DNA of 64,000 bases from Alienimonas sp043951915 (GTDB taxonomy: Bacteria; Planctomycetota; Planctomycetia; Planctomycetales; Planctomycetaceae), in NCBI RefSeq assembly GCF_043951915.1, contig NZ_JBINJD010000005.1, forward strand, positions 5,911 through 69,910. Reading direction: 5' to 3'. Within the stretch, counting starts at the first letter, position 1. Every line of letters starts with the position of its first letter. A program made the translations under genes and the position numbers. Shown here in pieces: positions 53,055 through 61,727 of the stretch. The notes under the pieces were generated by a model. It did not search any database, had not been told where the DNA came from, and saw only the letters and a program-made list of their open reading frames with translations.

Positions 53055-54368
53055 TTAATCCTCGAAGATGCCCTCGCCGAAGCTGGTATCCGCTGCACTC
53101 GTCCGCTGACCGGCTTCTTGTTGACCTCCAGTAGCAACAATTCGCTGAGGTGACATTGCGCGCTCGCCGAAGACTTCCTTCGAGGCGGCTGCGAACTCTC
53201 CGCTCTTACGGTATTTCCTAAAAAGCGGCCACTCATAGTAGTTTTCCTCGGGCATTTCCCCCGCCGACGCCGCGGGCGCCATCAGCTGCGCCGCGTTCTC
53301 GTAATCTTCCAGCAAAACAGCCACCGATATTTTGTAGGAGAGGCCACTAGCTGACCAGTCCTTCGAAGAGACGCGAGCCCTACAGGCGTCACGCTCCCCC
53401 GAGAACAAATGAGCTTGCGCAAGGTTCAAAAGAAATGTTCGCTCATAGTCCTCGCTACTAACGTTAGGCAGAACGTCAACTGCGAACGAAAGAAGCCGCT
53501 TCACAACGCCATACCGCCGAGCCACGAGAAGTTCGTAGGTGATGTTCGCCAAAGAAGAATCTGCCTTAGCGGTCTCATTCGGGACCAACTTCCTCCAAAG
53601 CACCTGCGACAGCTTAACACCGATCTCGTACAAGCAAGCATGCGCTTCGTCCAGATACTCACGACTAGCATCAAGACAATCACCCACAACTATGTCGGAA
53701 GTTGACGCCCCGTTCTCCTTACACACTTTGACGTACTGCGAAGAGACGACGCCACGACAATGAACAAAGAGATTTCGCCTTTGCGTGATTTCTACGAAGT
53801 CCGGCCAACAGTCGAGACCCACTCGAAGCTTAACGTTGAACGTATCCTGCATCCAGTCAAACTGCTTAATATGACTCTCCCTCATCACAGACTCTATAAC
53901 CGAGCTGACGACACTGGATCTCGCAGCAGCCATGTCTGGGAACCCTGACAACTCCTCGAAAGTCATAGACTTACCGCTCCTGTTCAACACCTTCGGCTGC
54001 GATTCTATCGCCGCCCGAAGAAGCCGCCCCAGAAAGGCATCATAAGCGCTGACCAGCGACACCAACGAACTTTTAGGCAACAATTCATACGCCGTCTCAG
54101 CTCTTCGGCGCTTCCGCTCCAGCCTATCAGTCTTAGGTATCTTAGAAACCTCGATCTTGTACGCAGCCTTCCCCTCGATCATCCTCCTCGACTTTCCATT
54201 CTCCTCCAACCACTTGTTCCATTTTTCGCAAGCACTCTTTCTTACCGCCCATGACATAACCATCAAGGGCGGCAGCGAGCCCCAGATTGCATCTAGATCA
54301 TGCACGAATCCTTCGACAGCCTCACGAAAAGGGGATGTAGCTGTAGCCTTCGGCGGAGTTCCAGACAT
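53055..54368 (-). CDS. HEPN-domain protein of low GC content
   Basis: This 437-residue protein is unlike its neighbours in base composition, with many A/T-ending codons, and was probably acquired recently. Residues about 95-240 look like a HEPN domain: an early helix SLVSAYDAFLGRLLRA and the hallmark R198-N-x3-H203 (RRNLFVH), the catalytic motif of HEPN ribonucleases. Residues 250-400 are helical and may form a TPR-like region. HEPN RNases act as toxins, abortive-infection effectors or CRISPR-associated RNases; none of these is proven here. No nucleotidyltransferase (MNT) antitoxin gene is adjacent. The ATG at 54368 is used rather than the TTG just upstream. Confidence 0.65.
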   Translation of the reverse strand: MSGTPPKATATSPFREAVEGFVHDLDAIWGSLPPLMVMSWAVRKSACEKWNKWLEENGKSRRMIEGKAAYKIEVSKIPKTDRLERKRRRAETAYELLPKSSLVSLVSAYDAFLGRLLRAAIESQPKVLNRSGKSMTFEELSGFPDMAAARSSVVSSVIESVMRESHIKQFDWMQDTFNVKLRVGLDCWPDFVEITQRRNLFVHCRGVVSSQYVKVCKENGASTSDIVVGDCLDASREYLDEAHACLYEIGVKLSQVLWRKLVPNETAKADSSLANITYELLVARRYGVVKRLLSFAVDVLPNVSSEDYERTFLLNLAQAHLFSGERDACRARVSSKDWSASGLSYKISVAVLLEDYENAAQLMAPAASAGEMPEENYYEWPLFRKYRKSGEFAAASKEVFGERAMSPQRIVATGGQQEAGQRTSAADTSFGEGIFED

Positions 54369-54659
54369 GACCAAGTGTTCGAGGCGAGGCGTGCTCTCAC
54401 CGCGGCGGGAGAGCGGGGTTCAACAGAGACGGCGCCGCGGCCGCGGGGTGAGCATGGGGGGTGATCTGCGACCGTGGGCCGCGGGGGCGGGCCGCTCGCA
54501 TGCTCACCCGGCTTGGCTGCGCTGCCGCTCCGCCAAGCCGTGAGAGCATGGCACCCGTTTCTCTTCACTTCCCCGGGACGCAACGAGACCGGCCCCGCAC
54601 ACCCCTTGGCAGGGATGGACGGGGCCGGGCGGGCGGGGGCGGCGGGGGCCGTCACGGGG
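54369..54659. other. Region upstream of the HEPN gene
   Basis: These 291 bases include the second short direct repeat and a GGCTTGGC/GCCAAGCC hairpin (54510-54539). It is also the region beyond the nrdA stop, so the hairpin may terminate nrdA. Confidence 0.5.
54510..54556. repeat. Hairpin plus short direct repeat, 5-prime side of the HEPN gene
   Basis: GGCTTGGC (54510-54517) pairs with GCCAAGCC (54532-54539). Overlapping it are the blocks GCCGCTCCGCC (54524-54534) and GTGAGAGCATGGCACCC (54540-54556), which also occur on the other side of the HEPN gene at 52991-53021. Confidence 0.75.
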
Positions 54660-57614
54660 TTACTGGCAGGCTTCGCAGGTGGGGTCGTTGGGGTCGCAGG
54701 CGGCGCCCTCCTGCACGGCGCTGGCCGGCAGCGGGGCCTCGTCGTCGGCGACCGCCGTGGCCGAGGGCGCCCCCTCCGCCGACGCCTGCGGGCCGGGCGC
54801 CGGGGTCGGCGGGACCGCCGGGGGGGCGGCGACGCCGCGCTCGATCGCGACGTTGCCGCTCTCGCTCTTGCTCTTCATCCACCGCGGCTGCACGCCGAAC
54901 TTGTTCACGTCCACCGTGCTCTTCTCCACCTGCGTGGCCGCCAGCGTCCGCAGGTAGTACGTCGTCTTCAACCCGCACTTCCAGGCGTCCACGTACATGT
55001 CGCTCAGCTTTTTGCCGCTGGGGGCGGACATGTACAGGTTCAGGCTCTGGCCCTGATCGATCCACTTCTGACGCTTCGCCGCACAGGCGAGAATCCAGCT
55101 CGGGTCGACCTCGAACGCCGTCAGGTAGCGGGCCTTCACGTCGTCCGGGACGTCGGCGATCTCCGTGAGGGCGCCGTCGTAGTACTTCAATTGCTCCAGC
55201 AGGTCCGGGCCCCACAGGCCGCGGTCCTTCAATTCCTTCACCAGTTCGATGTTCACCTGGGTGAAGTCGCCGGACAGGTTGCTCTTCACGTAGAGGTGCT
55301 TGTACATCGGCTCGATCGACTGGGCGACGCCGGCGATCGTGCTGATGGTCGCCGTGGGGGCGATCGCCATCACGTTGCTGTTCCGCATGCCGTGCTCCGC
55401 GATCAGCGCCCGCACCGGGGCCCAGTCCAGGCGGCTGTCGCGGTCCACGTTGACGGCCTCGCCGCGCTGCTCGGCCAGCAGATCGACGGTGTCGATCGGC
55501 AGCAGGCCGCGGTCCCACTTGCTGCCCTCGTAGGAGGAATAGGGGCCGCGTTCGGCGGCCAGCAGGGCGCTGGCGCGGATCGCCTCAAAGCTGATCCGCT
55601 CCATGCTCTCGTCGGCGAATTCGACGGCCTCCTCGCTGGCGAAGCTGATCCCCAGCGCCGCGAGCGCGTCCTGGAAGCCCATCAACCCCAGCCCGACCGG
55701 CCGGTGCCGGGTGTTGGCGTTCTTGGCTTCCTTCGTCGGATAGAAGTTAATATCGACGACGTTGTCCAGCATGCGGACGGCCGTGCGGACGGTGTCGGCC
55801 AGCAGGTCGTAGTCGAACCGCAGTTCCCCGTCCGGCCCCTCGGTGACGTGGCGGCGGAGGTTGATCGAGCCGAGATTGCAGACCGCGGTCTCGTCCCGGC
55901 TGGTGTTCAGCAGGATCTCCGTGCACAGGTTGGAGCTGTGCACCACGCCGCAGTGATCCTGCGGGGAGCGGATGTTGGACGGATCTTTGAACGTGATCCA
56001 GGGGTGGCCGGTCTCGAAGACGCGGGTCAGCATCTTCCGCCACAGATCCACCGCCGGCAGGCGGCGGAAGAGTTTAATCTTGCCGGCGTCGGCGAGAGCT
56101 TCGTAATGCTCGTAGCGTTCTTTAAAGGCCTGACCGTAGAGGTCGTGCAGGTCCGGCACGTCGTTGGGGGAGAACAGCGTCCAGTCCTCGCCGGCCTGCA
56201 TGCGCTGCATGAACAGGTCGGGAATCCAGTTCGCCGTGTGCATGTCGTGGGTCCGCCGCCGGTCGTCGCCGGTGTTCTTGCGGAGGTCCAGAAACTCCTC
56301 GATATCGAGGTGCCAGGTCTCCAGATAGCTGCAGACGGCGCCCTTCCGCTTGCCGCCCTGATTCACGGCGACGGCGGCGTCGGAGACGATTTTCAAGAAC
56401 GGAATCACGCCCTGGCTCTTGCCGTTCGTCCCGGAGATATGGCTGCCGGTGGCGCGGATGTTCGTCCAGTCGTTGCCCAGCCCGCCGGCCCACTTCGAGA
56501 GGGCGGCGTTGTCGCCGATGCTCTTGAAGATGTGCTCCAGGTCGTCCTGCACCGTGGTCAGATAGCAGGAGGAAAGCTGCGGGTGCAGCGTGGCGCTGTT
56601 GAACAGCGTGGGCGTGGCGCTGGTGAAGCGGAAGTCGCTCAGGACTTCGTAAAACTCGATCGCCCGGTCGGTTTTGTCGGCGCCCTCGGCGGAGGCGAGG
56701 CCCATGGCGACGCGCATCCAGAAGAACTGGGGCGTCTCGATCCGCCGGCCCTCCACGTGGAGCAGGTAGCGGTCGTAGATCGTCTGCAGGCCGAGGTACT
56801 TGAACCCGGCGTCGCGTTCCGGCTTGAGGGCCTTGGCGATGCGGGGGGTGTCGAAGGTGCGGACGACCGGGTCGAGCCGGCCGGCGGCGACGCCGTCGAT
56901 CAGGTAGTGCTCGAACTGGTGACGGTAGAGGGCGTCCAGGTCCTCCGGGTCGGCCTTGTGGGCGCCGAGGGCCTCGTTGTGGATCACCATCCGCATCAGG
57001 CGGGCGGCGACCGTGTCGTGGGCCGGGTCGCGTTCGATCCGGCTGCGGGCGGCGAGGATCATCGCCCGGTCGAGTTCGGCGGGGCTGATGCCGTCGAACA
57101 TGCTGCGGAGGACCTCCTCGGTGAGTTCCTCCACGTTGACGTCCCGCTCCAGCCCGCGGGCCGCCTCCGCCAGCCGCCGGCGGATGCGGGTTTCGTCGAA
57201 CGGAATACGGGTCCCGTCCTCCAGGGTGACGCTCAGCCGCGGGGCGGCGGCGGCGTCGTCCTGGATGACCTCGGTCCGCTGCAGCGCCCGCTTCTTGGCG
57301 TGCTCCGCCCGATAGGTGATGTAGGCCCGGGCCACGCGGTAGTGGCCGCTCCGCATGAGGGCGATCTCGACGTAATCCTGGACCTTTTCCACGTCCACCG
57401 GCCCGCCGGCGGCGAGGGGGGCGATCTCCTCGGCGACGCCGGCGGCGATGCGTTCGACGTCGGCCTCGGTGTCCGCGTCGAGCGGCTGGCCCTCGGCGAG
57501 GTTCAACTCGGCCCGGAACGCCTTGCGGATGGCGTCGGCGATGCGGGCGGTGTCGAACTCGACCTGCCGGCCGTCACGTTTGCGAACAATCCAGGCGTCG
57601 GTCGCGGGGGGCAT
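54660..57614 (-). CDS. nrdA: Class I ribonucleotide reductase, large subunit
   Basis: This 984-residue enzyme has two N-terminal ATP-cone regions (about residues 5-95 and 135-225). The catalytic barrel follows, with the substrate-site cysteines in LSSCYL and AVCNLGS and the radical cysteine in SNLCTE. The C-terminus holds the radical-transfer tyrosine pair in TTYYLRT and a Cys-rich tail (CDPNDPTCEAC) that passes electrons from thioredoxin-type donors. It reduces ribonucleoside diphosphates with an NrdB partner. The two ATP cones and the LSKWAGGLGNDW block recall chlamydial NrdA. No nrdB gene is in the window. A long leader precedes the ATG. Confidence 0.93.
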   Translation of the reverse strand: MPPATDAWIVRKRDGRQVEFDTARIADAIRKAFRAELNLAEGQPLDADTEADVERIAAGVAEEIAPLAAGGPVDVEKVQDYVEIALMRSGHYRVARAYITYRAEHAKKRALQRTEVIQDDAAAAPRLSVTLEDGTRIPFDETRIRRRLAEAARGLERDVNVEELTEEVLRSMFDGISPAELDRAMILAARSRIERDPAHDTVAARLMRMVIHNEALGAHKADPEDLDALYRHQFEHYLIDGVAAGRLDPVVRTFDTPRIAKALKPERDAGFKYLGLQTIYDRYLLHVEGRRIETPQFFWMRVAMGLASAEGADKTDRAIEFYEVLSDFRFTSATPTLFNSATLHPQLSSCYLTTVQDDLEHIFKSIGDNAALSKWAGGLGNDWTNIRATGSHISGTNGKSQGVIPFLKIVSDAAVAVNQGGKRKGAVCSYLETWHLDIEEFLDLRKNTGDDRRRTHDMHTANWIPDLFMQRMQAGEDWTLFSPNDVPDLHDLYGQAFKERYEHYEALADAGKIKLFRRLPAVDLWRKMLTRVFETGHPWITFKDPSNIRSPQDHCGVVHSSNLCTEILLNTSRDETAVCNLGSINLRRHVTEGPDGELRFDYDLLADTVRTAVRMLDNVVDINFYPTKEAKNANTRHRPVGLGLMGFQDALAALGISFASEEAVEFADESMERISFEAIRASALLAAERGPYSSYEGSKWDRGLLPIDTVDLLAEQRGEAVNVDRDSRLDWAPVRALIAEHGMRNSNVMAIAPTATISTIAGVAQSIEPMYKHLYVKSNLSGDFTQVNIELVKELKDRGLWGPDLLEQLKYYDGALTEIADVPDDVKARYLTAFEVDPSWILACAAKRQKWIDQGQSLNLYMSAPSGKKLSDMYVDAWKCGLKTTYYLRTLAATQVEKSTVDVNKFGVQPRWMKSKSESGNVAIERGVAAPPAVPPTPAPGPQASAEGAPSATAVADDEAPLPASAVQEGAACDPNDPTCEACQ

Positions 57615-58156
57615 AGGGGGTCCGAAGACTAAGTAAGAGTGGTTGCGGCTCGCACCGCGAAGGCAGAACGCGGATACCTACTTTCGTACCCGACGCCCCT
57701 GCGAGAAGGGGCGATTTCGGCTCCGCGGTGCATCTCCCCCCTTTCGCGTAGCGAGTGCGATCCAAGTATGGATCTGCCTGTCCACGCAAATGAGGCAACG
57801 CTTTCCGCGATTGGGAATCACGGAGACGCCGTCGTCTTTTCGGGCTCACGAAGGGTAGGCACCAGGCCTTACAGTCCACCATAGGCGCCTCCTCGCGACA
57901 AACCAGACCACAAGACCTAGTGTTCACCATAGCACTTCTGTGCGGATCGTGTCGATCAAGAGGCGGAGTCCTCAGCGACGCGAGAACCGATTCGTTCGTA
58001 CAGTAACTAACCGCAGCAGTCAACCCCTGTTCACTCCTGAACGCGCCGCCCCTCGGCCGGTCTCGGCGCAGCGAAACGGCCCCGGATCGCGGCGGCGATC
58101 CGGGGCCGATCGAAGGCGAGCCAGAGCCGTCGCGGCGGACGGCGGCGGGCGTCAGA
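57615..58156. other. Long, structured, lower-GC leader upstream of nrdA
   Basis: These 542 bases carry no gene with coding character but contain several potential stems on the minus strand, for example GATCCA-TACT-TGGATC near 57770, AGGCGCC with GGTGCCT near 57860-57890, and CGCCCC with GGGGCG near 57700. Composition is clearly less GC-rich than the neighbouring genes. It may hold a structured RNA or long 5-prime leader for nrdA; I do not recognise a known riboswitch. Confidence 0.45.
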
Positions 58157-59134
58157 TCACTTCGCGATTGAATCGACGTACCGCTCGTACGCCCCAGCGA
58201 CGTCGCCGGCTTCCGCGTCGCCGTCGTGCACGTAGACGGCGTAGCGGAGGCGCAGCGGCTCCTTGATCTCGATCGGGTCGGCGTCCTCCTCGCCCTTGCT
58301 GTAGGCCTTGGGGCCGAAGGGGCTGATCGCCATCAGACCGTAGCCGCGGGCGTGGTAGCGGGCCGGGCGGACGTTCTCCGGGTGGTCGAACAGGGCGACG
58401 CCGCCGCCGGGGAACTCGTCGGTCGCCGGGGCGCTGCAATCGCACCAGGCGGCGAGTTTGCCCCAGGCCTCGTTCTCGCCCTCGGCGCCCTCGCTGTTGG
58501 TGATCACGCCGGCGCCGCGCTTCACGTCCAGTTCCGGAGCCATCCGCACCCCGACGAAGCCCTCCTTCGTGTCGCCGATCGTCACGGCGCTGCCCTCGGT
58601 CGGCGGGGAGAGGGTGATGTCGTAGGTCAGCAGCGAGCCCTTGGGGGAGAGGTCGTGCACGGCGATCGTCGTCTCCTCCTTCAACACCGGTTCGCCCTCC
58701 GGGTTGAGCCAGTGGTTCACGGCGGTGATCGAACCGGCCTCGCGGTCGAGTTTCACGTCCTGCGTGTCGATGCGGCCCTGCTCCACCCAGTGCTTGTAGG
58801 GGCCGAGCATCGTCTCCGCGTCGTGCTTCCCGTCGGGATGCAGTTCGACCTCGTCGACGCTGACCCACACGCCCTTGTGGTGGGGGTGGTCGTCGGAGGC
58901 GTAGTCCAGCACGTTCACCCCGCTGGGGGTGTAGAGGGGGAACACGAACGGCTTGGGCAGCGGCACGTAGTCCCGCTTGTCAGGCTTGATCGCCGCATGC
59001 CAGACCATCAGCGGGCGCTCGCCGACGCGGACGGAGGCGGCGATCTCCGTGCCGCTGAGCACGACCGGGGCGTCGGCGCCGTCTCCCGGCGGGGCGGCGA
59101 GCAACGCGGACAGAAGCAGCGGGGCGGCGAGCAT
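58157..59134 (-). CDS. PmoA-like (DUF6807) exported protein
   Basis: This 325-residue protein has a signal peptide and the family signature DDHPHHKGVWVSVDEVE near residue 83, which corresponds to NHDHHRGVWF in the paralogue at 24247. Strand-rich GFVGVRMAPELDV and WCDCSAPA blocks follow. The family is probably an aldose-epimerase-like fold linked with sugar or polysaccharide metabolism in Planctomycetes; no reaction is proven. The ATG at 59134 was chosen for the signal peptide. It is divergent from the ClpP-like gene. Confidence 0.8.
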   Translation of the reverse strand: MLAAPLLLSALLAAPPGDGADAPVVLSGTEIAASVRVGERPLMVWHAAIKPDKRDYVPLPKPFVFPLYTPSGVNVLDYASDDHPHHKGVWVSVDEVELHPDGKHDAETMLGPYKHWVEQGRIDTQDVKLDREAGSITAVNHWLNPEGEPVLKEETTIAVHDLSPKGSLLTYDITLSPPTEGSAVTIGDTKEGFVGVRMAPELDVKRGAGVITNSEGAEGENEAWGKLAAWCDCSAPATDEFPGGGVALFDHPENVRPARYHARGYGLMAISPFGPKAYSKGEEDADPIEIKEPLRLRYAVYVHDGDAEAGDVAGAYERYVDSIAK

Positions 59135-59286
59135 TGGGAACCGGAGGGTTTCGGGAAAGACGGGCGAACGCGGCGATTGTGTCGATCGGTCCCGCCGCAT
59201 GCGACCGGGGCCGATCGGGCCGCGGGCGGGTCGCGGGAGAGGCCGGCCGGGGCGACGTTCCGGCCCGTCAGCACTATTCTTCCCGG

Positions 59287-59976
59287 ATGCCCCGCCGCCC
59301 GCTTCGATCCCGTCAGCCGCTCGTCCCCCGTTCGCCCCGCCGGGCCAAGCCGGAAGAGGACGACCGCCCCCCCCACCGCCTCAATCCGGCGCCCGGTCCC
59401 GGGGTGACGCCGGAGCGGCCGCCGCGGAAGGGGGGCTGGGAACTGGCCCTCTCCGGCGACCTGACCGACCGGCAGGGCGAACTCATGGACCAACTCGTGG
59501 AGCTGCCTCGCGGCAGCGCCGGGACGTTATGGTTCGACTCCCCCGGCGGCAGCGTGTATACGGGGCTGGCGATGGCCTCGGTGTTAAGGTTGCGGGGCCT
59601 GCGGGCGACGGCGGTCGTCGCCGGGGAGTGCAGCAGCGCCGCGATCCTGCCCTTCGCCGCCTGCGAACGCCGGCTCGTCACCCGGCACGCCACCTTATTA
59701 TTTCACCCCGTCCGCTGGCACAGCGAGGAGGACGTGAAGCGGGAGGAGGCGGTCGAGTGGGCCCGGCACTTCGATTATATGGAGCGGGACATCGACAACT
59801 TATTAGCGAAGCTGCTCCCCATGGATCGGGAGGCGCTGGAGAAGTGGACCCGCCCCGGCAAGTTCGTCACCGGCGGGGAGCTGGTCGAGGTCGGCCTCGC
59901 CGAGGCGGTGGACCTGTTCTCCGGCGATCTGTGGGCTCAGGCCGGCCCCGCCCCGCGGACCCGGCGGCGCCGTTAG
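59287..59976 (+). CDS. ClpP-like serine protease/SDH-fold protein
   Basis: This 229-residue protein has a basic, disordered N-terminus (1-48) and a ClpP/crotonase-like core. A WFDSPGGSVYTGLAM block, candidate nucleophile S117 in GECSSAAI and candidate His H140 in LLFHPVRW match ClpP positions. Where ClpP has the RD-type aspartate of the triad, this protein reads RPGKFVTGGEL, so the third catalytic residue is missing or moved. It is shorter and more diverged than true ClpP, and no ClpX is adjacent. A self-acting or inactive ClpP relative is possible. Confidence 0.72.
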   Translation: MPRRPLRSRQPLVPRSPRRAKPEEDDRPPHRLNPAPGPGVTPERPPRKGGWELALSGDLTDRQGELMDQLVELPRGSAGTLWFDSPGGSVYTGLAMASVLRLRGLRATAVVAGECSSAAILPFAACERRLVTRHATLLFHPVRWHSEEDVKREEAVEWARHFDYMERDIDNLLAKLLPMDREALEKWTRPGKFVTGGELVEVGLAEAVDLFSGDLWAQAGPAPRTRRRR

Positions 59977-60009
59977 ACTGGACGCGGCCCCCTTCCCGAC
60001 GCCCCCGCC

Positions 60010-60645
60010 ATGACGACGACCCTCGCCCCGCCGAAGCCCGTCCCGCCCGCCGACGCGGCCGTCGCCCCGACCGCGGAACGCCAAACCGCGGAGCCGATGA
60101 CGGAGGAGGAATACCTCGCGTTCGAGCGGGCGGCCCCCGTCGACGACGGCCGCCACGAGTTCGCCGCCGGAAAATTGATTAAGATGTCCGGCGCCAGTCG
60201 CCTTCATAACAGCATCGCGGGGCGAATCTATCGCATCCTCGCCGAACTGGCGGAGTCCGCCGGCATGGAGGCTTACATGAACGACCTGAGGCTCCGCGTG
60301 CCGGGCGGCCGGTTCCGCTATCCGGACGTGATGGTGGCCCCCGAACCGCCGGAGATGCTGCCGGGCGAGGAGCAGGACACGCTGCTCAACCCGGTGGTGT
60401 TGGTCGAAGTGCTCTCGCCCTCGACGGCCACGGTCGATCAGGTGGACAAGCAGGCGGAGTACCGCGAGATCCCCTCCTTGACGGACTACCTCATCCTGTC
60501 GCAGGACGAGCCGCGGTGCGATCACTACAGCCGGCTCGGGGGCGAGGCGTGGAAGCTGGTGACCCTCGTCGGGCCGGAGGCGGTTCTGTCGTTGAGCGGG
60601 TTAGGCGACGTATCGCTCGGTTCGCTCTACCCGCCGGCGGCGTGA
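60010..60645 (+). CDS. Uma2-family (DUF820) endonuclease-like protein
   Basis: This 211-residue protein has the PD-(D/E)XK-like arrangement of the Uma2 family: RYPDVMVAPEP (Asp) near residue 100, VLVEVLSPST (Glu) near 132 and a lysine in VDKQAEYREI near 150. The family is abundant in cyanobacteria and Planctomycetes and is predicted to be a nuclease, but activity has rarely been shown. It follows the ClpP-like gene by 33 bases on the same strand and may be cotranscribed. Confidence 0.85.
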   Translation: MTTTLAPPKPVPPADAAVAPTAERQTAEPMTEEEYLAFERAAPVDDGRHEFAAGKLIKMSGASRLHNSIAGRIYRILAELAESAGMEAYMNDLRLRVPGGRFRYPDVMVAPEPPEMLPGEEQDTLLNPVVLVEVLSPSTATVDQVDKQAEYREIPSLTDYLILSQDEPRCDHYSRLGGEAWKLVTLVGPEAVLSLSGLGDVSLGSLYPPAA

Positions 60646-60726
60646 CGGCGGAATCGGGAGCGGGACGGGCGGCGGGTTGAACGCCCCGGGGCGGCGGGGC
60701 AGGCTGGGATCGCTCCTTTTCGATCG

Positions 60727-61506
60727 ATGCGCCGCCTGATGCATTCCGCCCCGCCCCGCGCCCGCCGCACGACTCGCCGCGTCGCCGCGGCCCTGGGCGT
60801 GGCGGGGCTGGCGGCGTTGGGCGGCTGCGAGGGCAACGCGACGGTGGCGACGCCGAACGACTCCGGCCCGGTGCCGGGCGCTCACGCCGCGGCGGCGCCC
60901 CCGGCCGCGGCGCCGGTCGCCCCCGCCCCCGCCGTGCGGGAGGCGACGCCGCGACGCAGCAATCCGCGGCCGAGCGCTCCGCGGCGGGCGGAGCGGGCGC
61001 CGGAACGACGGGAAACCGCCGCCCGGACGGACCGCGATCGCCGTGCCCCGGCGACGGGGACGCGGAGCGACGGCGGTTCCGGCGTCACCATGGCGCCCGG
61101 CGTGACGAAGGTGCCCGGCGAGCCCGACCCGTTCGATCCGGAGATCGATCCGTCCACGCTCTCGCGGCCGGAGCCGGCCGCCCCGCCGGCCGAGGAACGG
61201 CCGCCGGAGCTGGTCGACGCCCCCCTCACCGCCCCGATTCCGCCGGACAAGCAGGCGATTCCCGACGACCTCGCCCTGCCGGTGGGCGCCGTGCTGTATT
61301 ACCAGGACGGCCGCGGTTGGGCGGAAGTGGAATTAAAAGCGCCCGCCCCGCCCCGCGACGGGGCCAGCGACGGGGAGCAGGAGGCCGCCTCAATCCTGCG
61401 GGTGCACCGCACCGACCGGCCGGCGGTGATCCCCGACGTGCGGATCGCCCGCGATCAATTGATCGTGACCAAACTCCTCGTGCGACGGCTCGAATCGGCT
61501 CGCTGA
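60727..61506 (+). CDS. Proline-rich lipoprotein of unknown function
   Basis: This 259-residue protein has an Arg-rich N-terminus, a hydrophobic segment and a lipobox ending LGGC near residue 36. The next 120 residues are Ala/Pro/Arg-rich and look disordered. A short C-terminal region (about 175-255) with VGAVLYYQDGRGWAEVEL and DVRIARDQLIVTKL looks folded. I do not recognise the family. It follows the Uma2 gene by 81 bases and is convergent with the HEAT-repeat lipoprotein. Confidence 0.6.
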   Translation: MRRLMHSAPPRARRTTRRVAAALGVAGLAALGGCEGNATVATPNDSGPVPGAHAAAAPPAAAPVAPAPAVREATPRRSNPRPSAPRRAERAPERRETAARTDRDRRAPATGTRSDGGSGVTMAPGVTKVPGEPDPFDPEIDPSTLSRPEPAAPPAEERPPELVDAPLTAPIPPDKQAIPDDLALPVGAVLYYQDGRGWAEVELKAPAPPRDGASDGEQEAASILRVHRTDRPAVIPDVRIARDQLIVTKLLVRRLESAR

Positions 61507-61535
61507 GCCGTTTCACGGCGGCGTGCAGTATGGAT

Positions 61536-61701
61536 TACCAGCCCGGAGCGCAAGCTCCGGCCCTGCGTCGTTCACTCTCGTGCAGTTCTCCCGCAGGCGG
61601 AGCGTCCCGGACCCTCGGAGGGTCCGGGACGCTGGCGTTGCCCAGGGTTCCGGCAAGCGGGAGAGCGTTCTCACGGCCGACGCTTGCGCATCGGGCTGGT
61701 A
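61536..61701. repeat. Nested palindromic element between convergent genes
   Basis: TACCAGCCCG (61536-61545) and its exact complement (61692-61701) enclose a GGAGC-GCAA-GCTCC hairpin and a perfect 14-bp stem (61602-61615 with 61619-61632). The element lies in the 221-base gap between two convergent stops and may act as a terminator or be a mobile palindrome. Confidence 0.75.
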
Positions 61702-61727
61702 GCGAGCTCCCCGTGGCGGAGAAGAAC

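Noticed and set aside
53760..53948. Small plus-strand open frames inside the HEPN gene
   Set aside because: They are short, antisense to a long frame with a recognisable motif, and without features of their own.
54474..57632. 1052-codon open frame opposite nrdA
   Set aside because: NrdA on the other strand is certain, and the antisense product has no family resemblance.
57908..57923. Possible NrdR box CCACAAGACCTAGTGT upstream of nrdA
   Set aside because: It matches the consensus only in part, has no clear second box at the usual spacing and lies about 290 bases from the start.
57574..58023. 149-codon open frame overlapping the nrdA start, minus strand
   Set aside because: Its codon usage lacks the strong GC3 bias of real genes here, it overlaps nrdA in another frame and it resembles no family.
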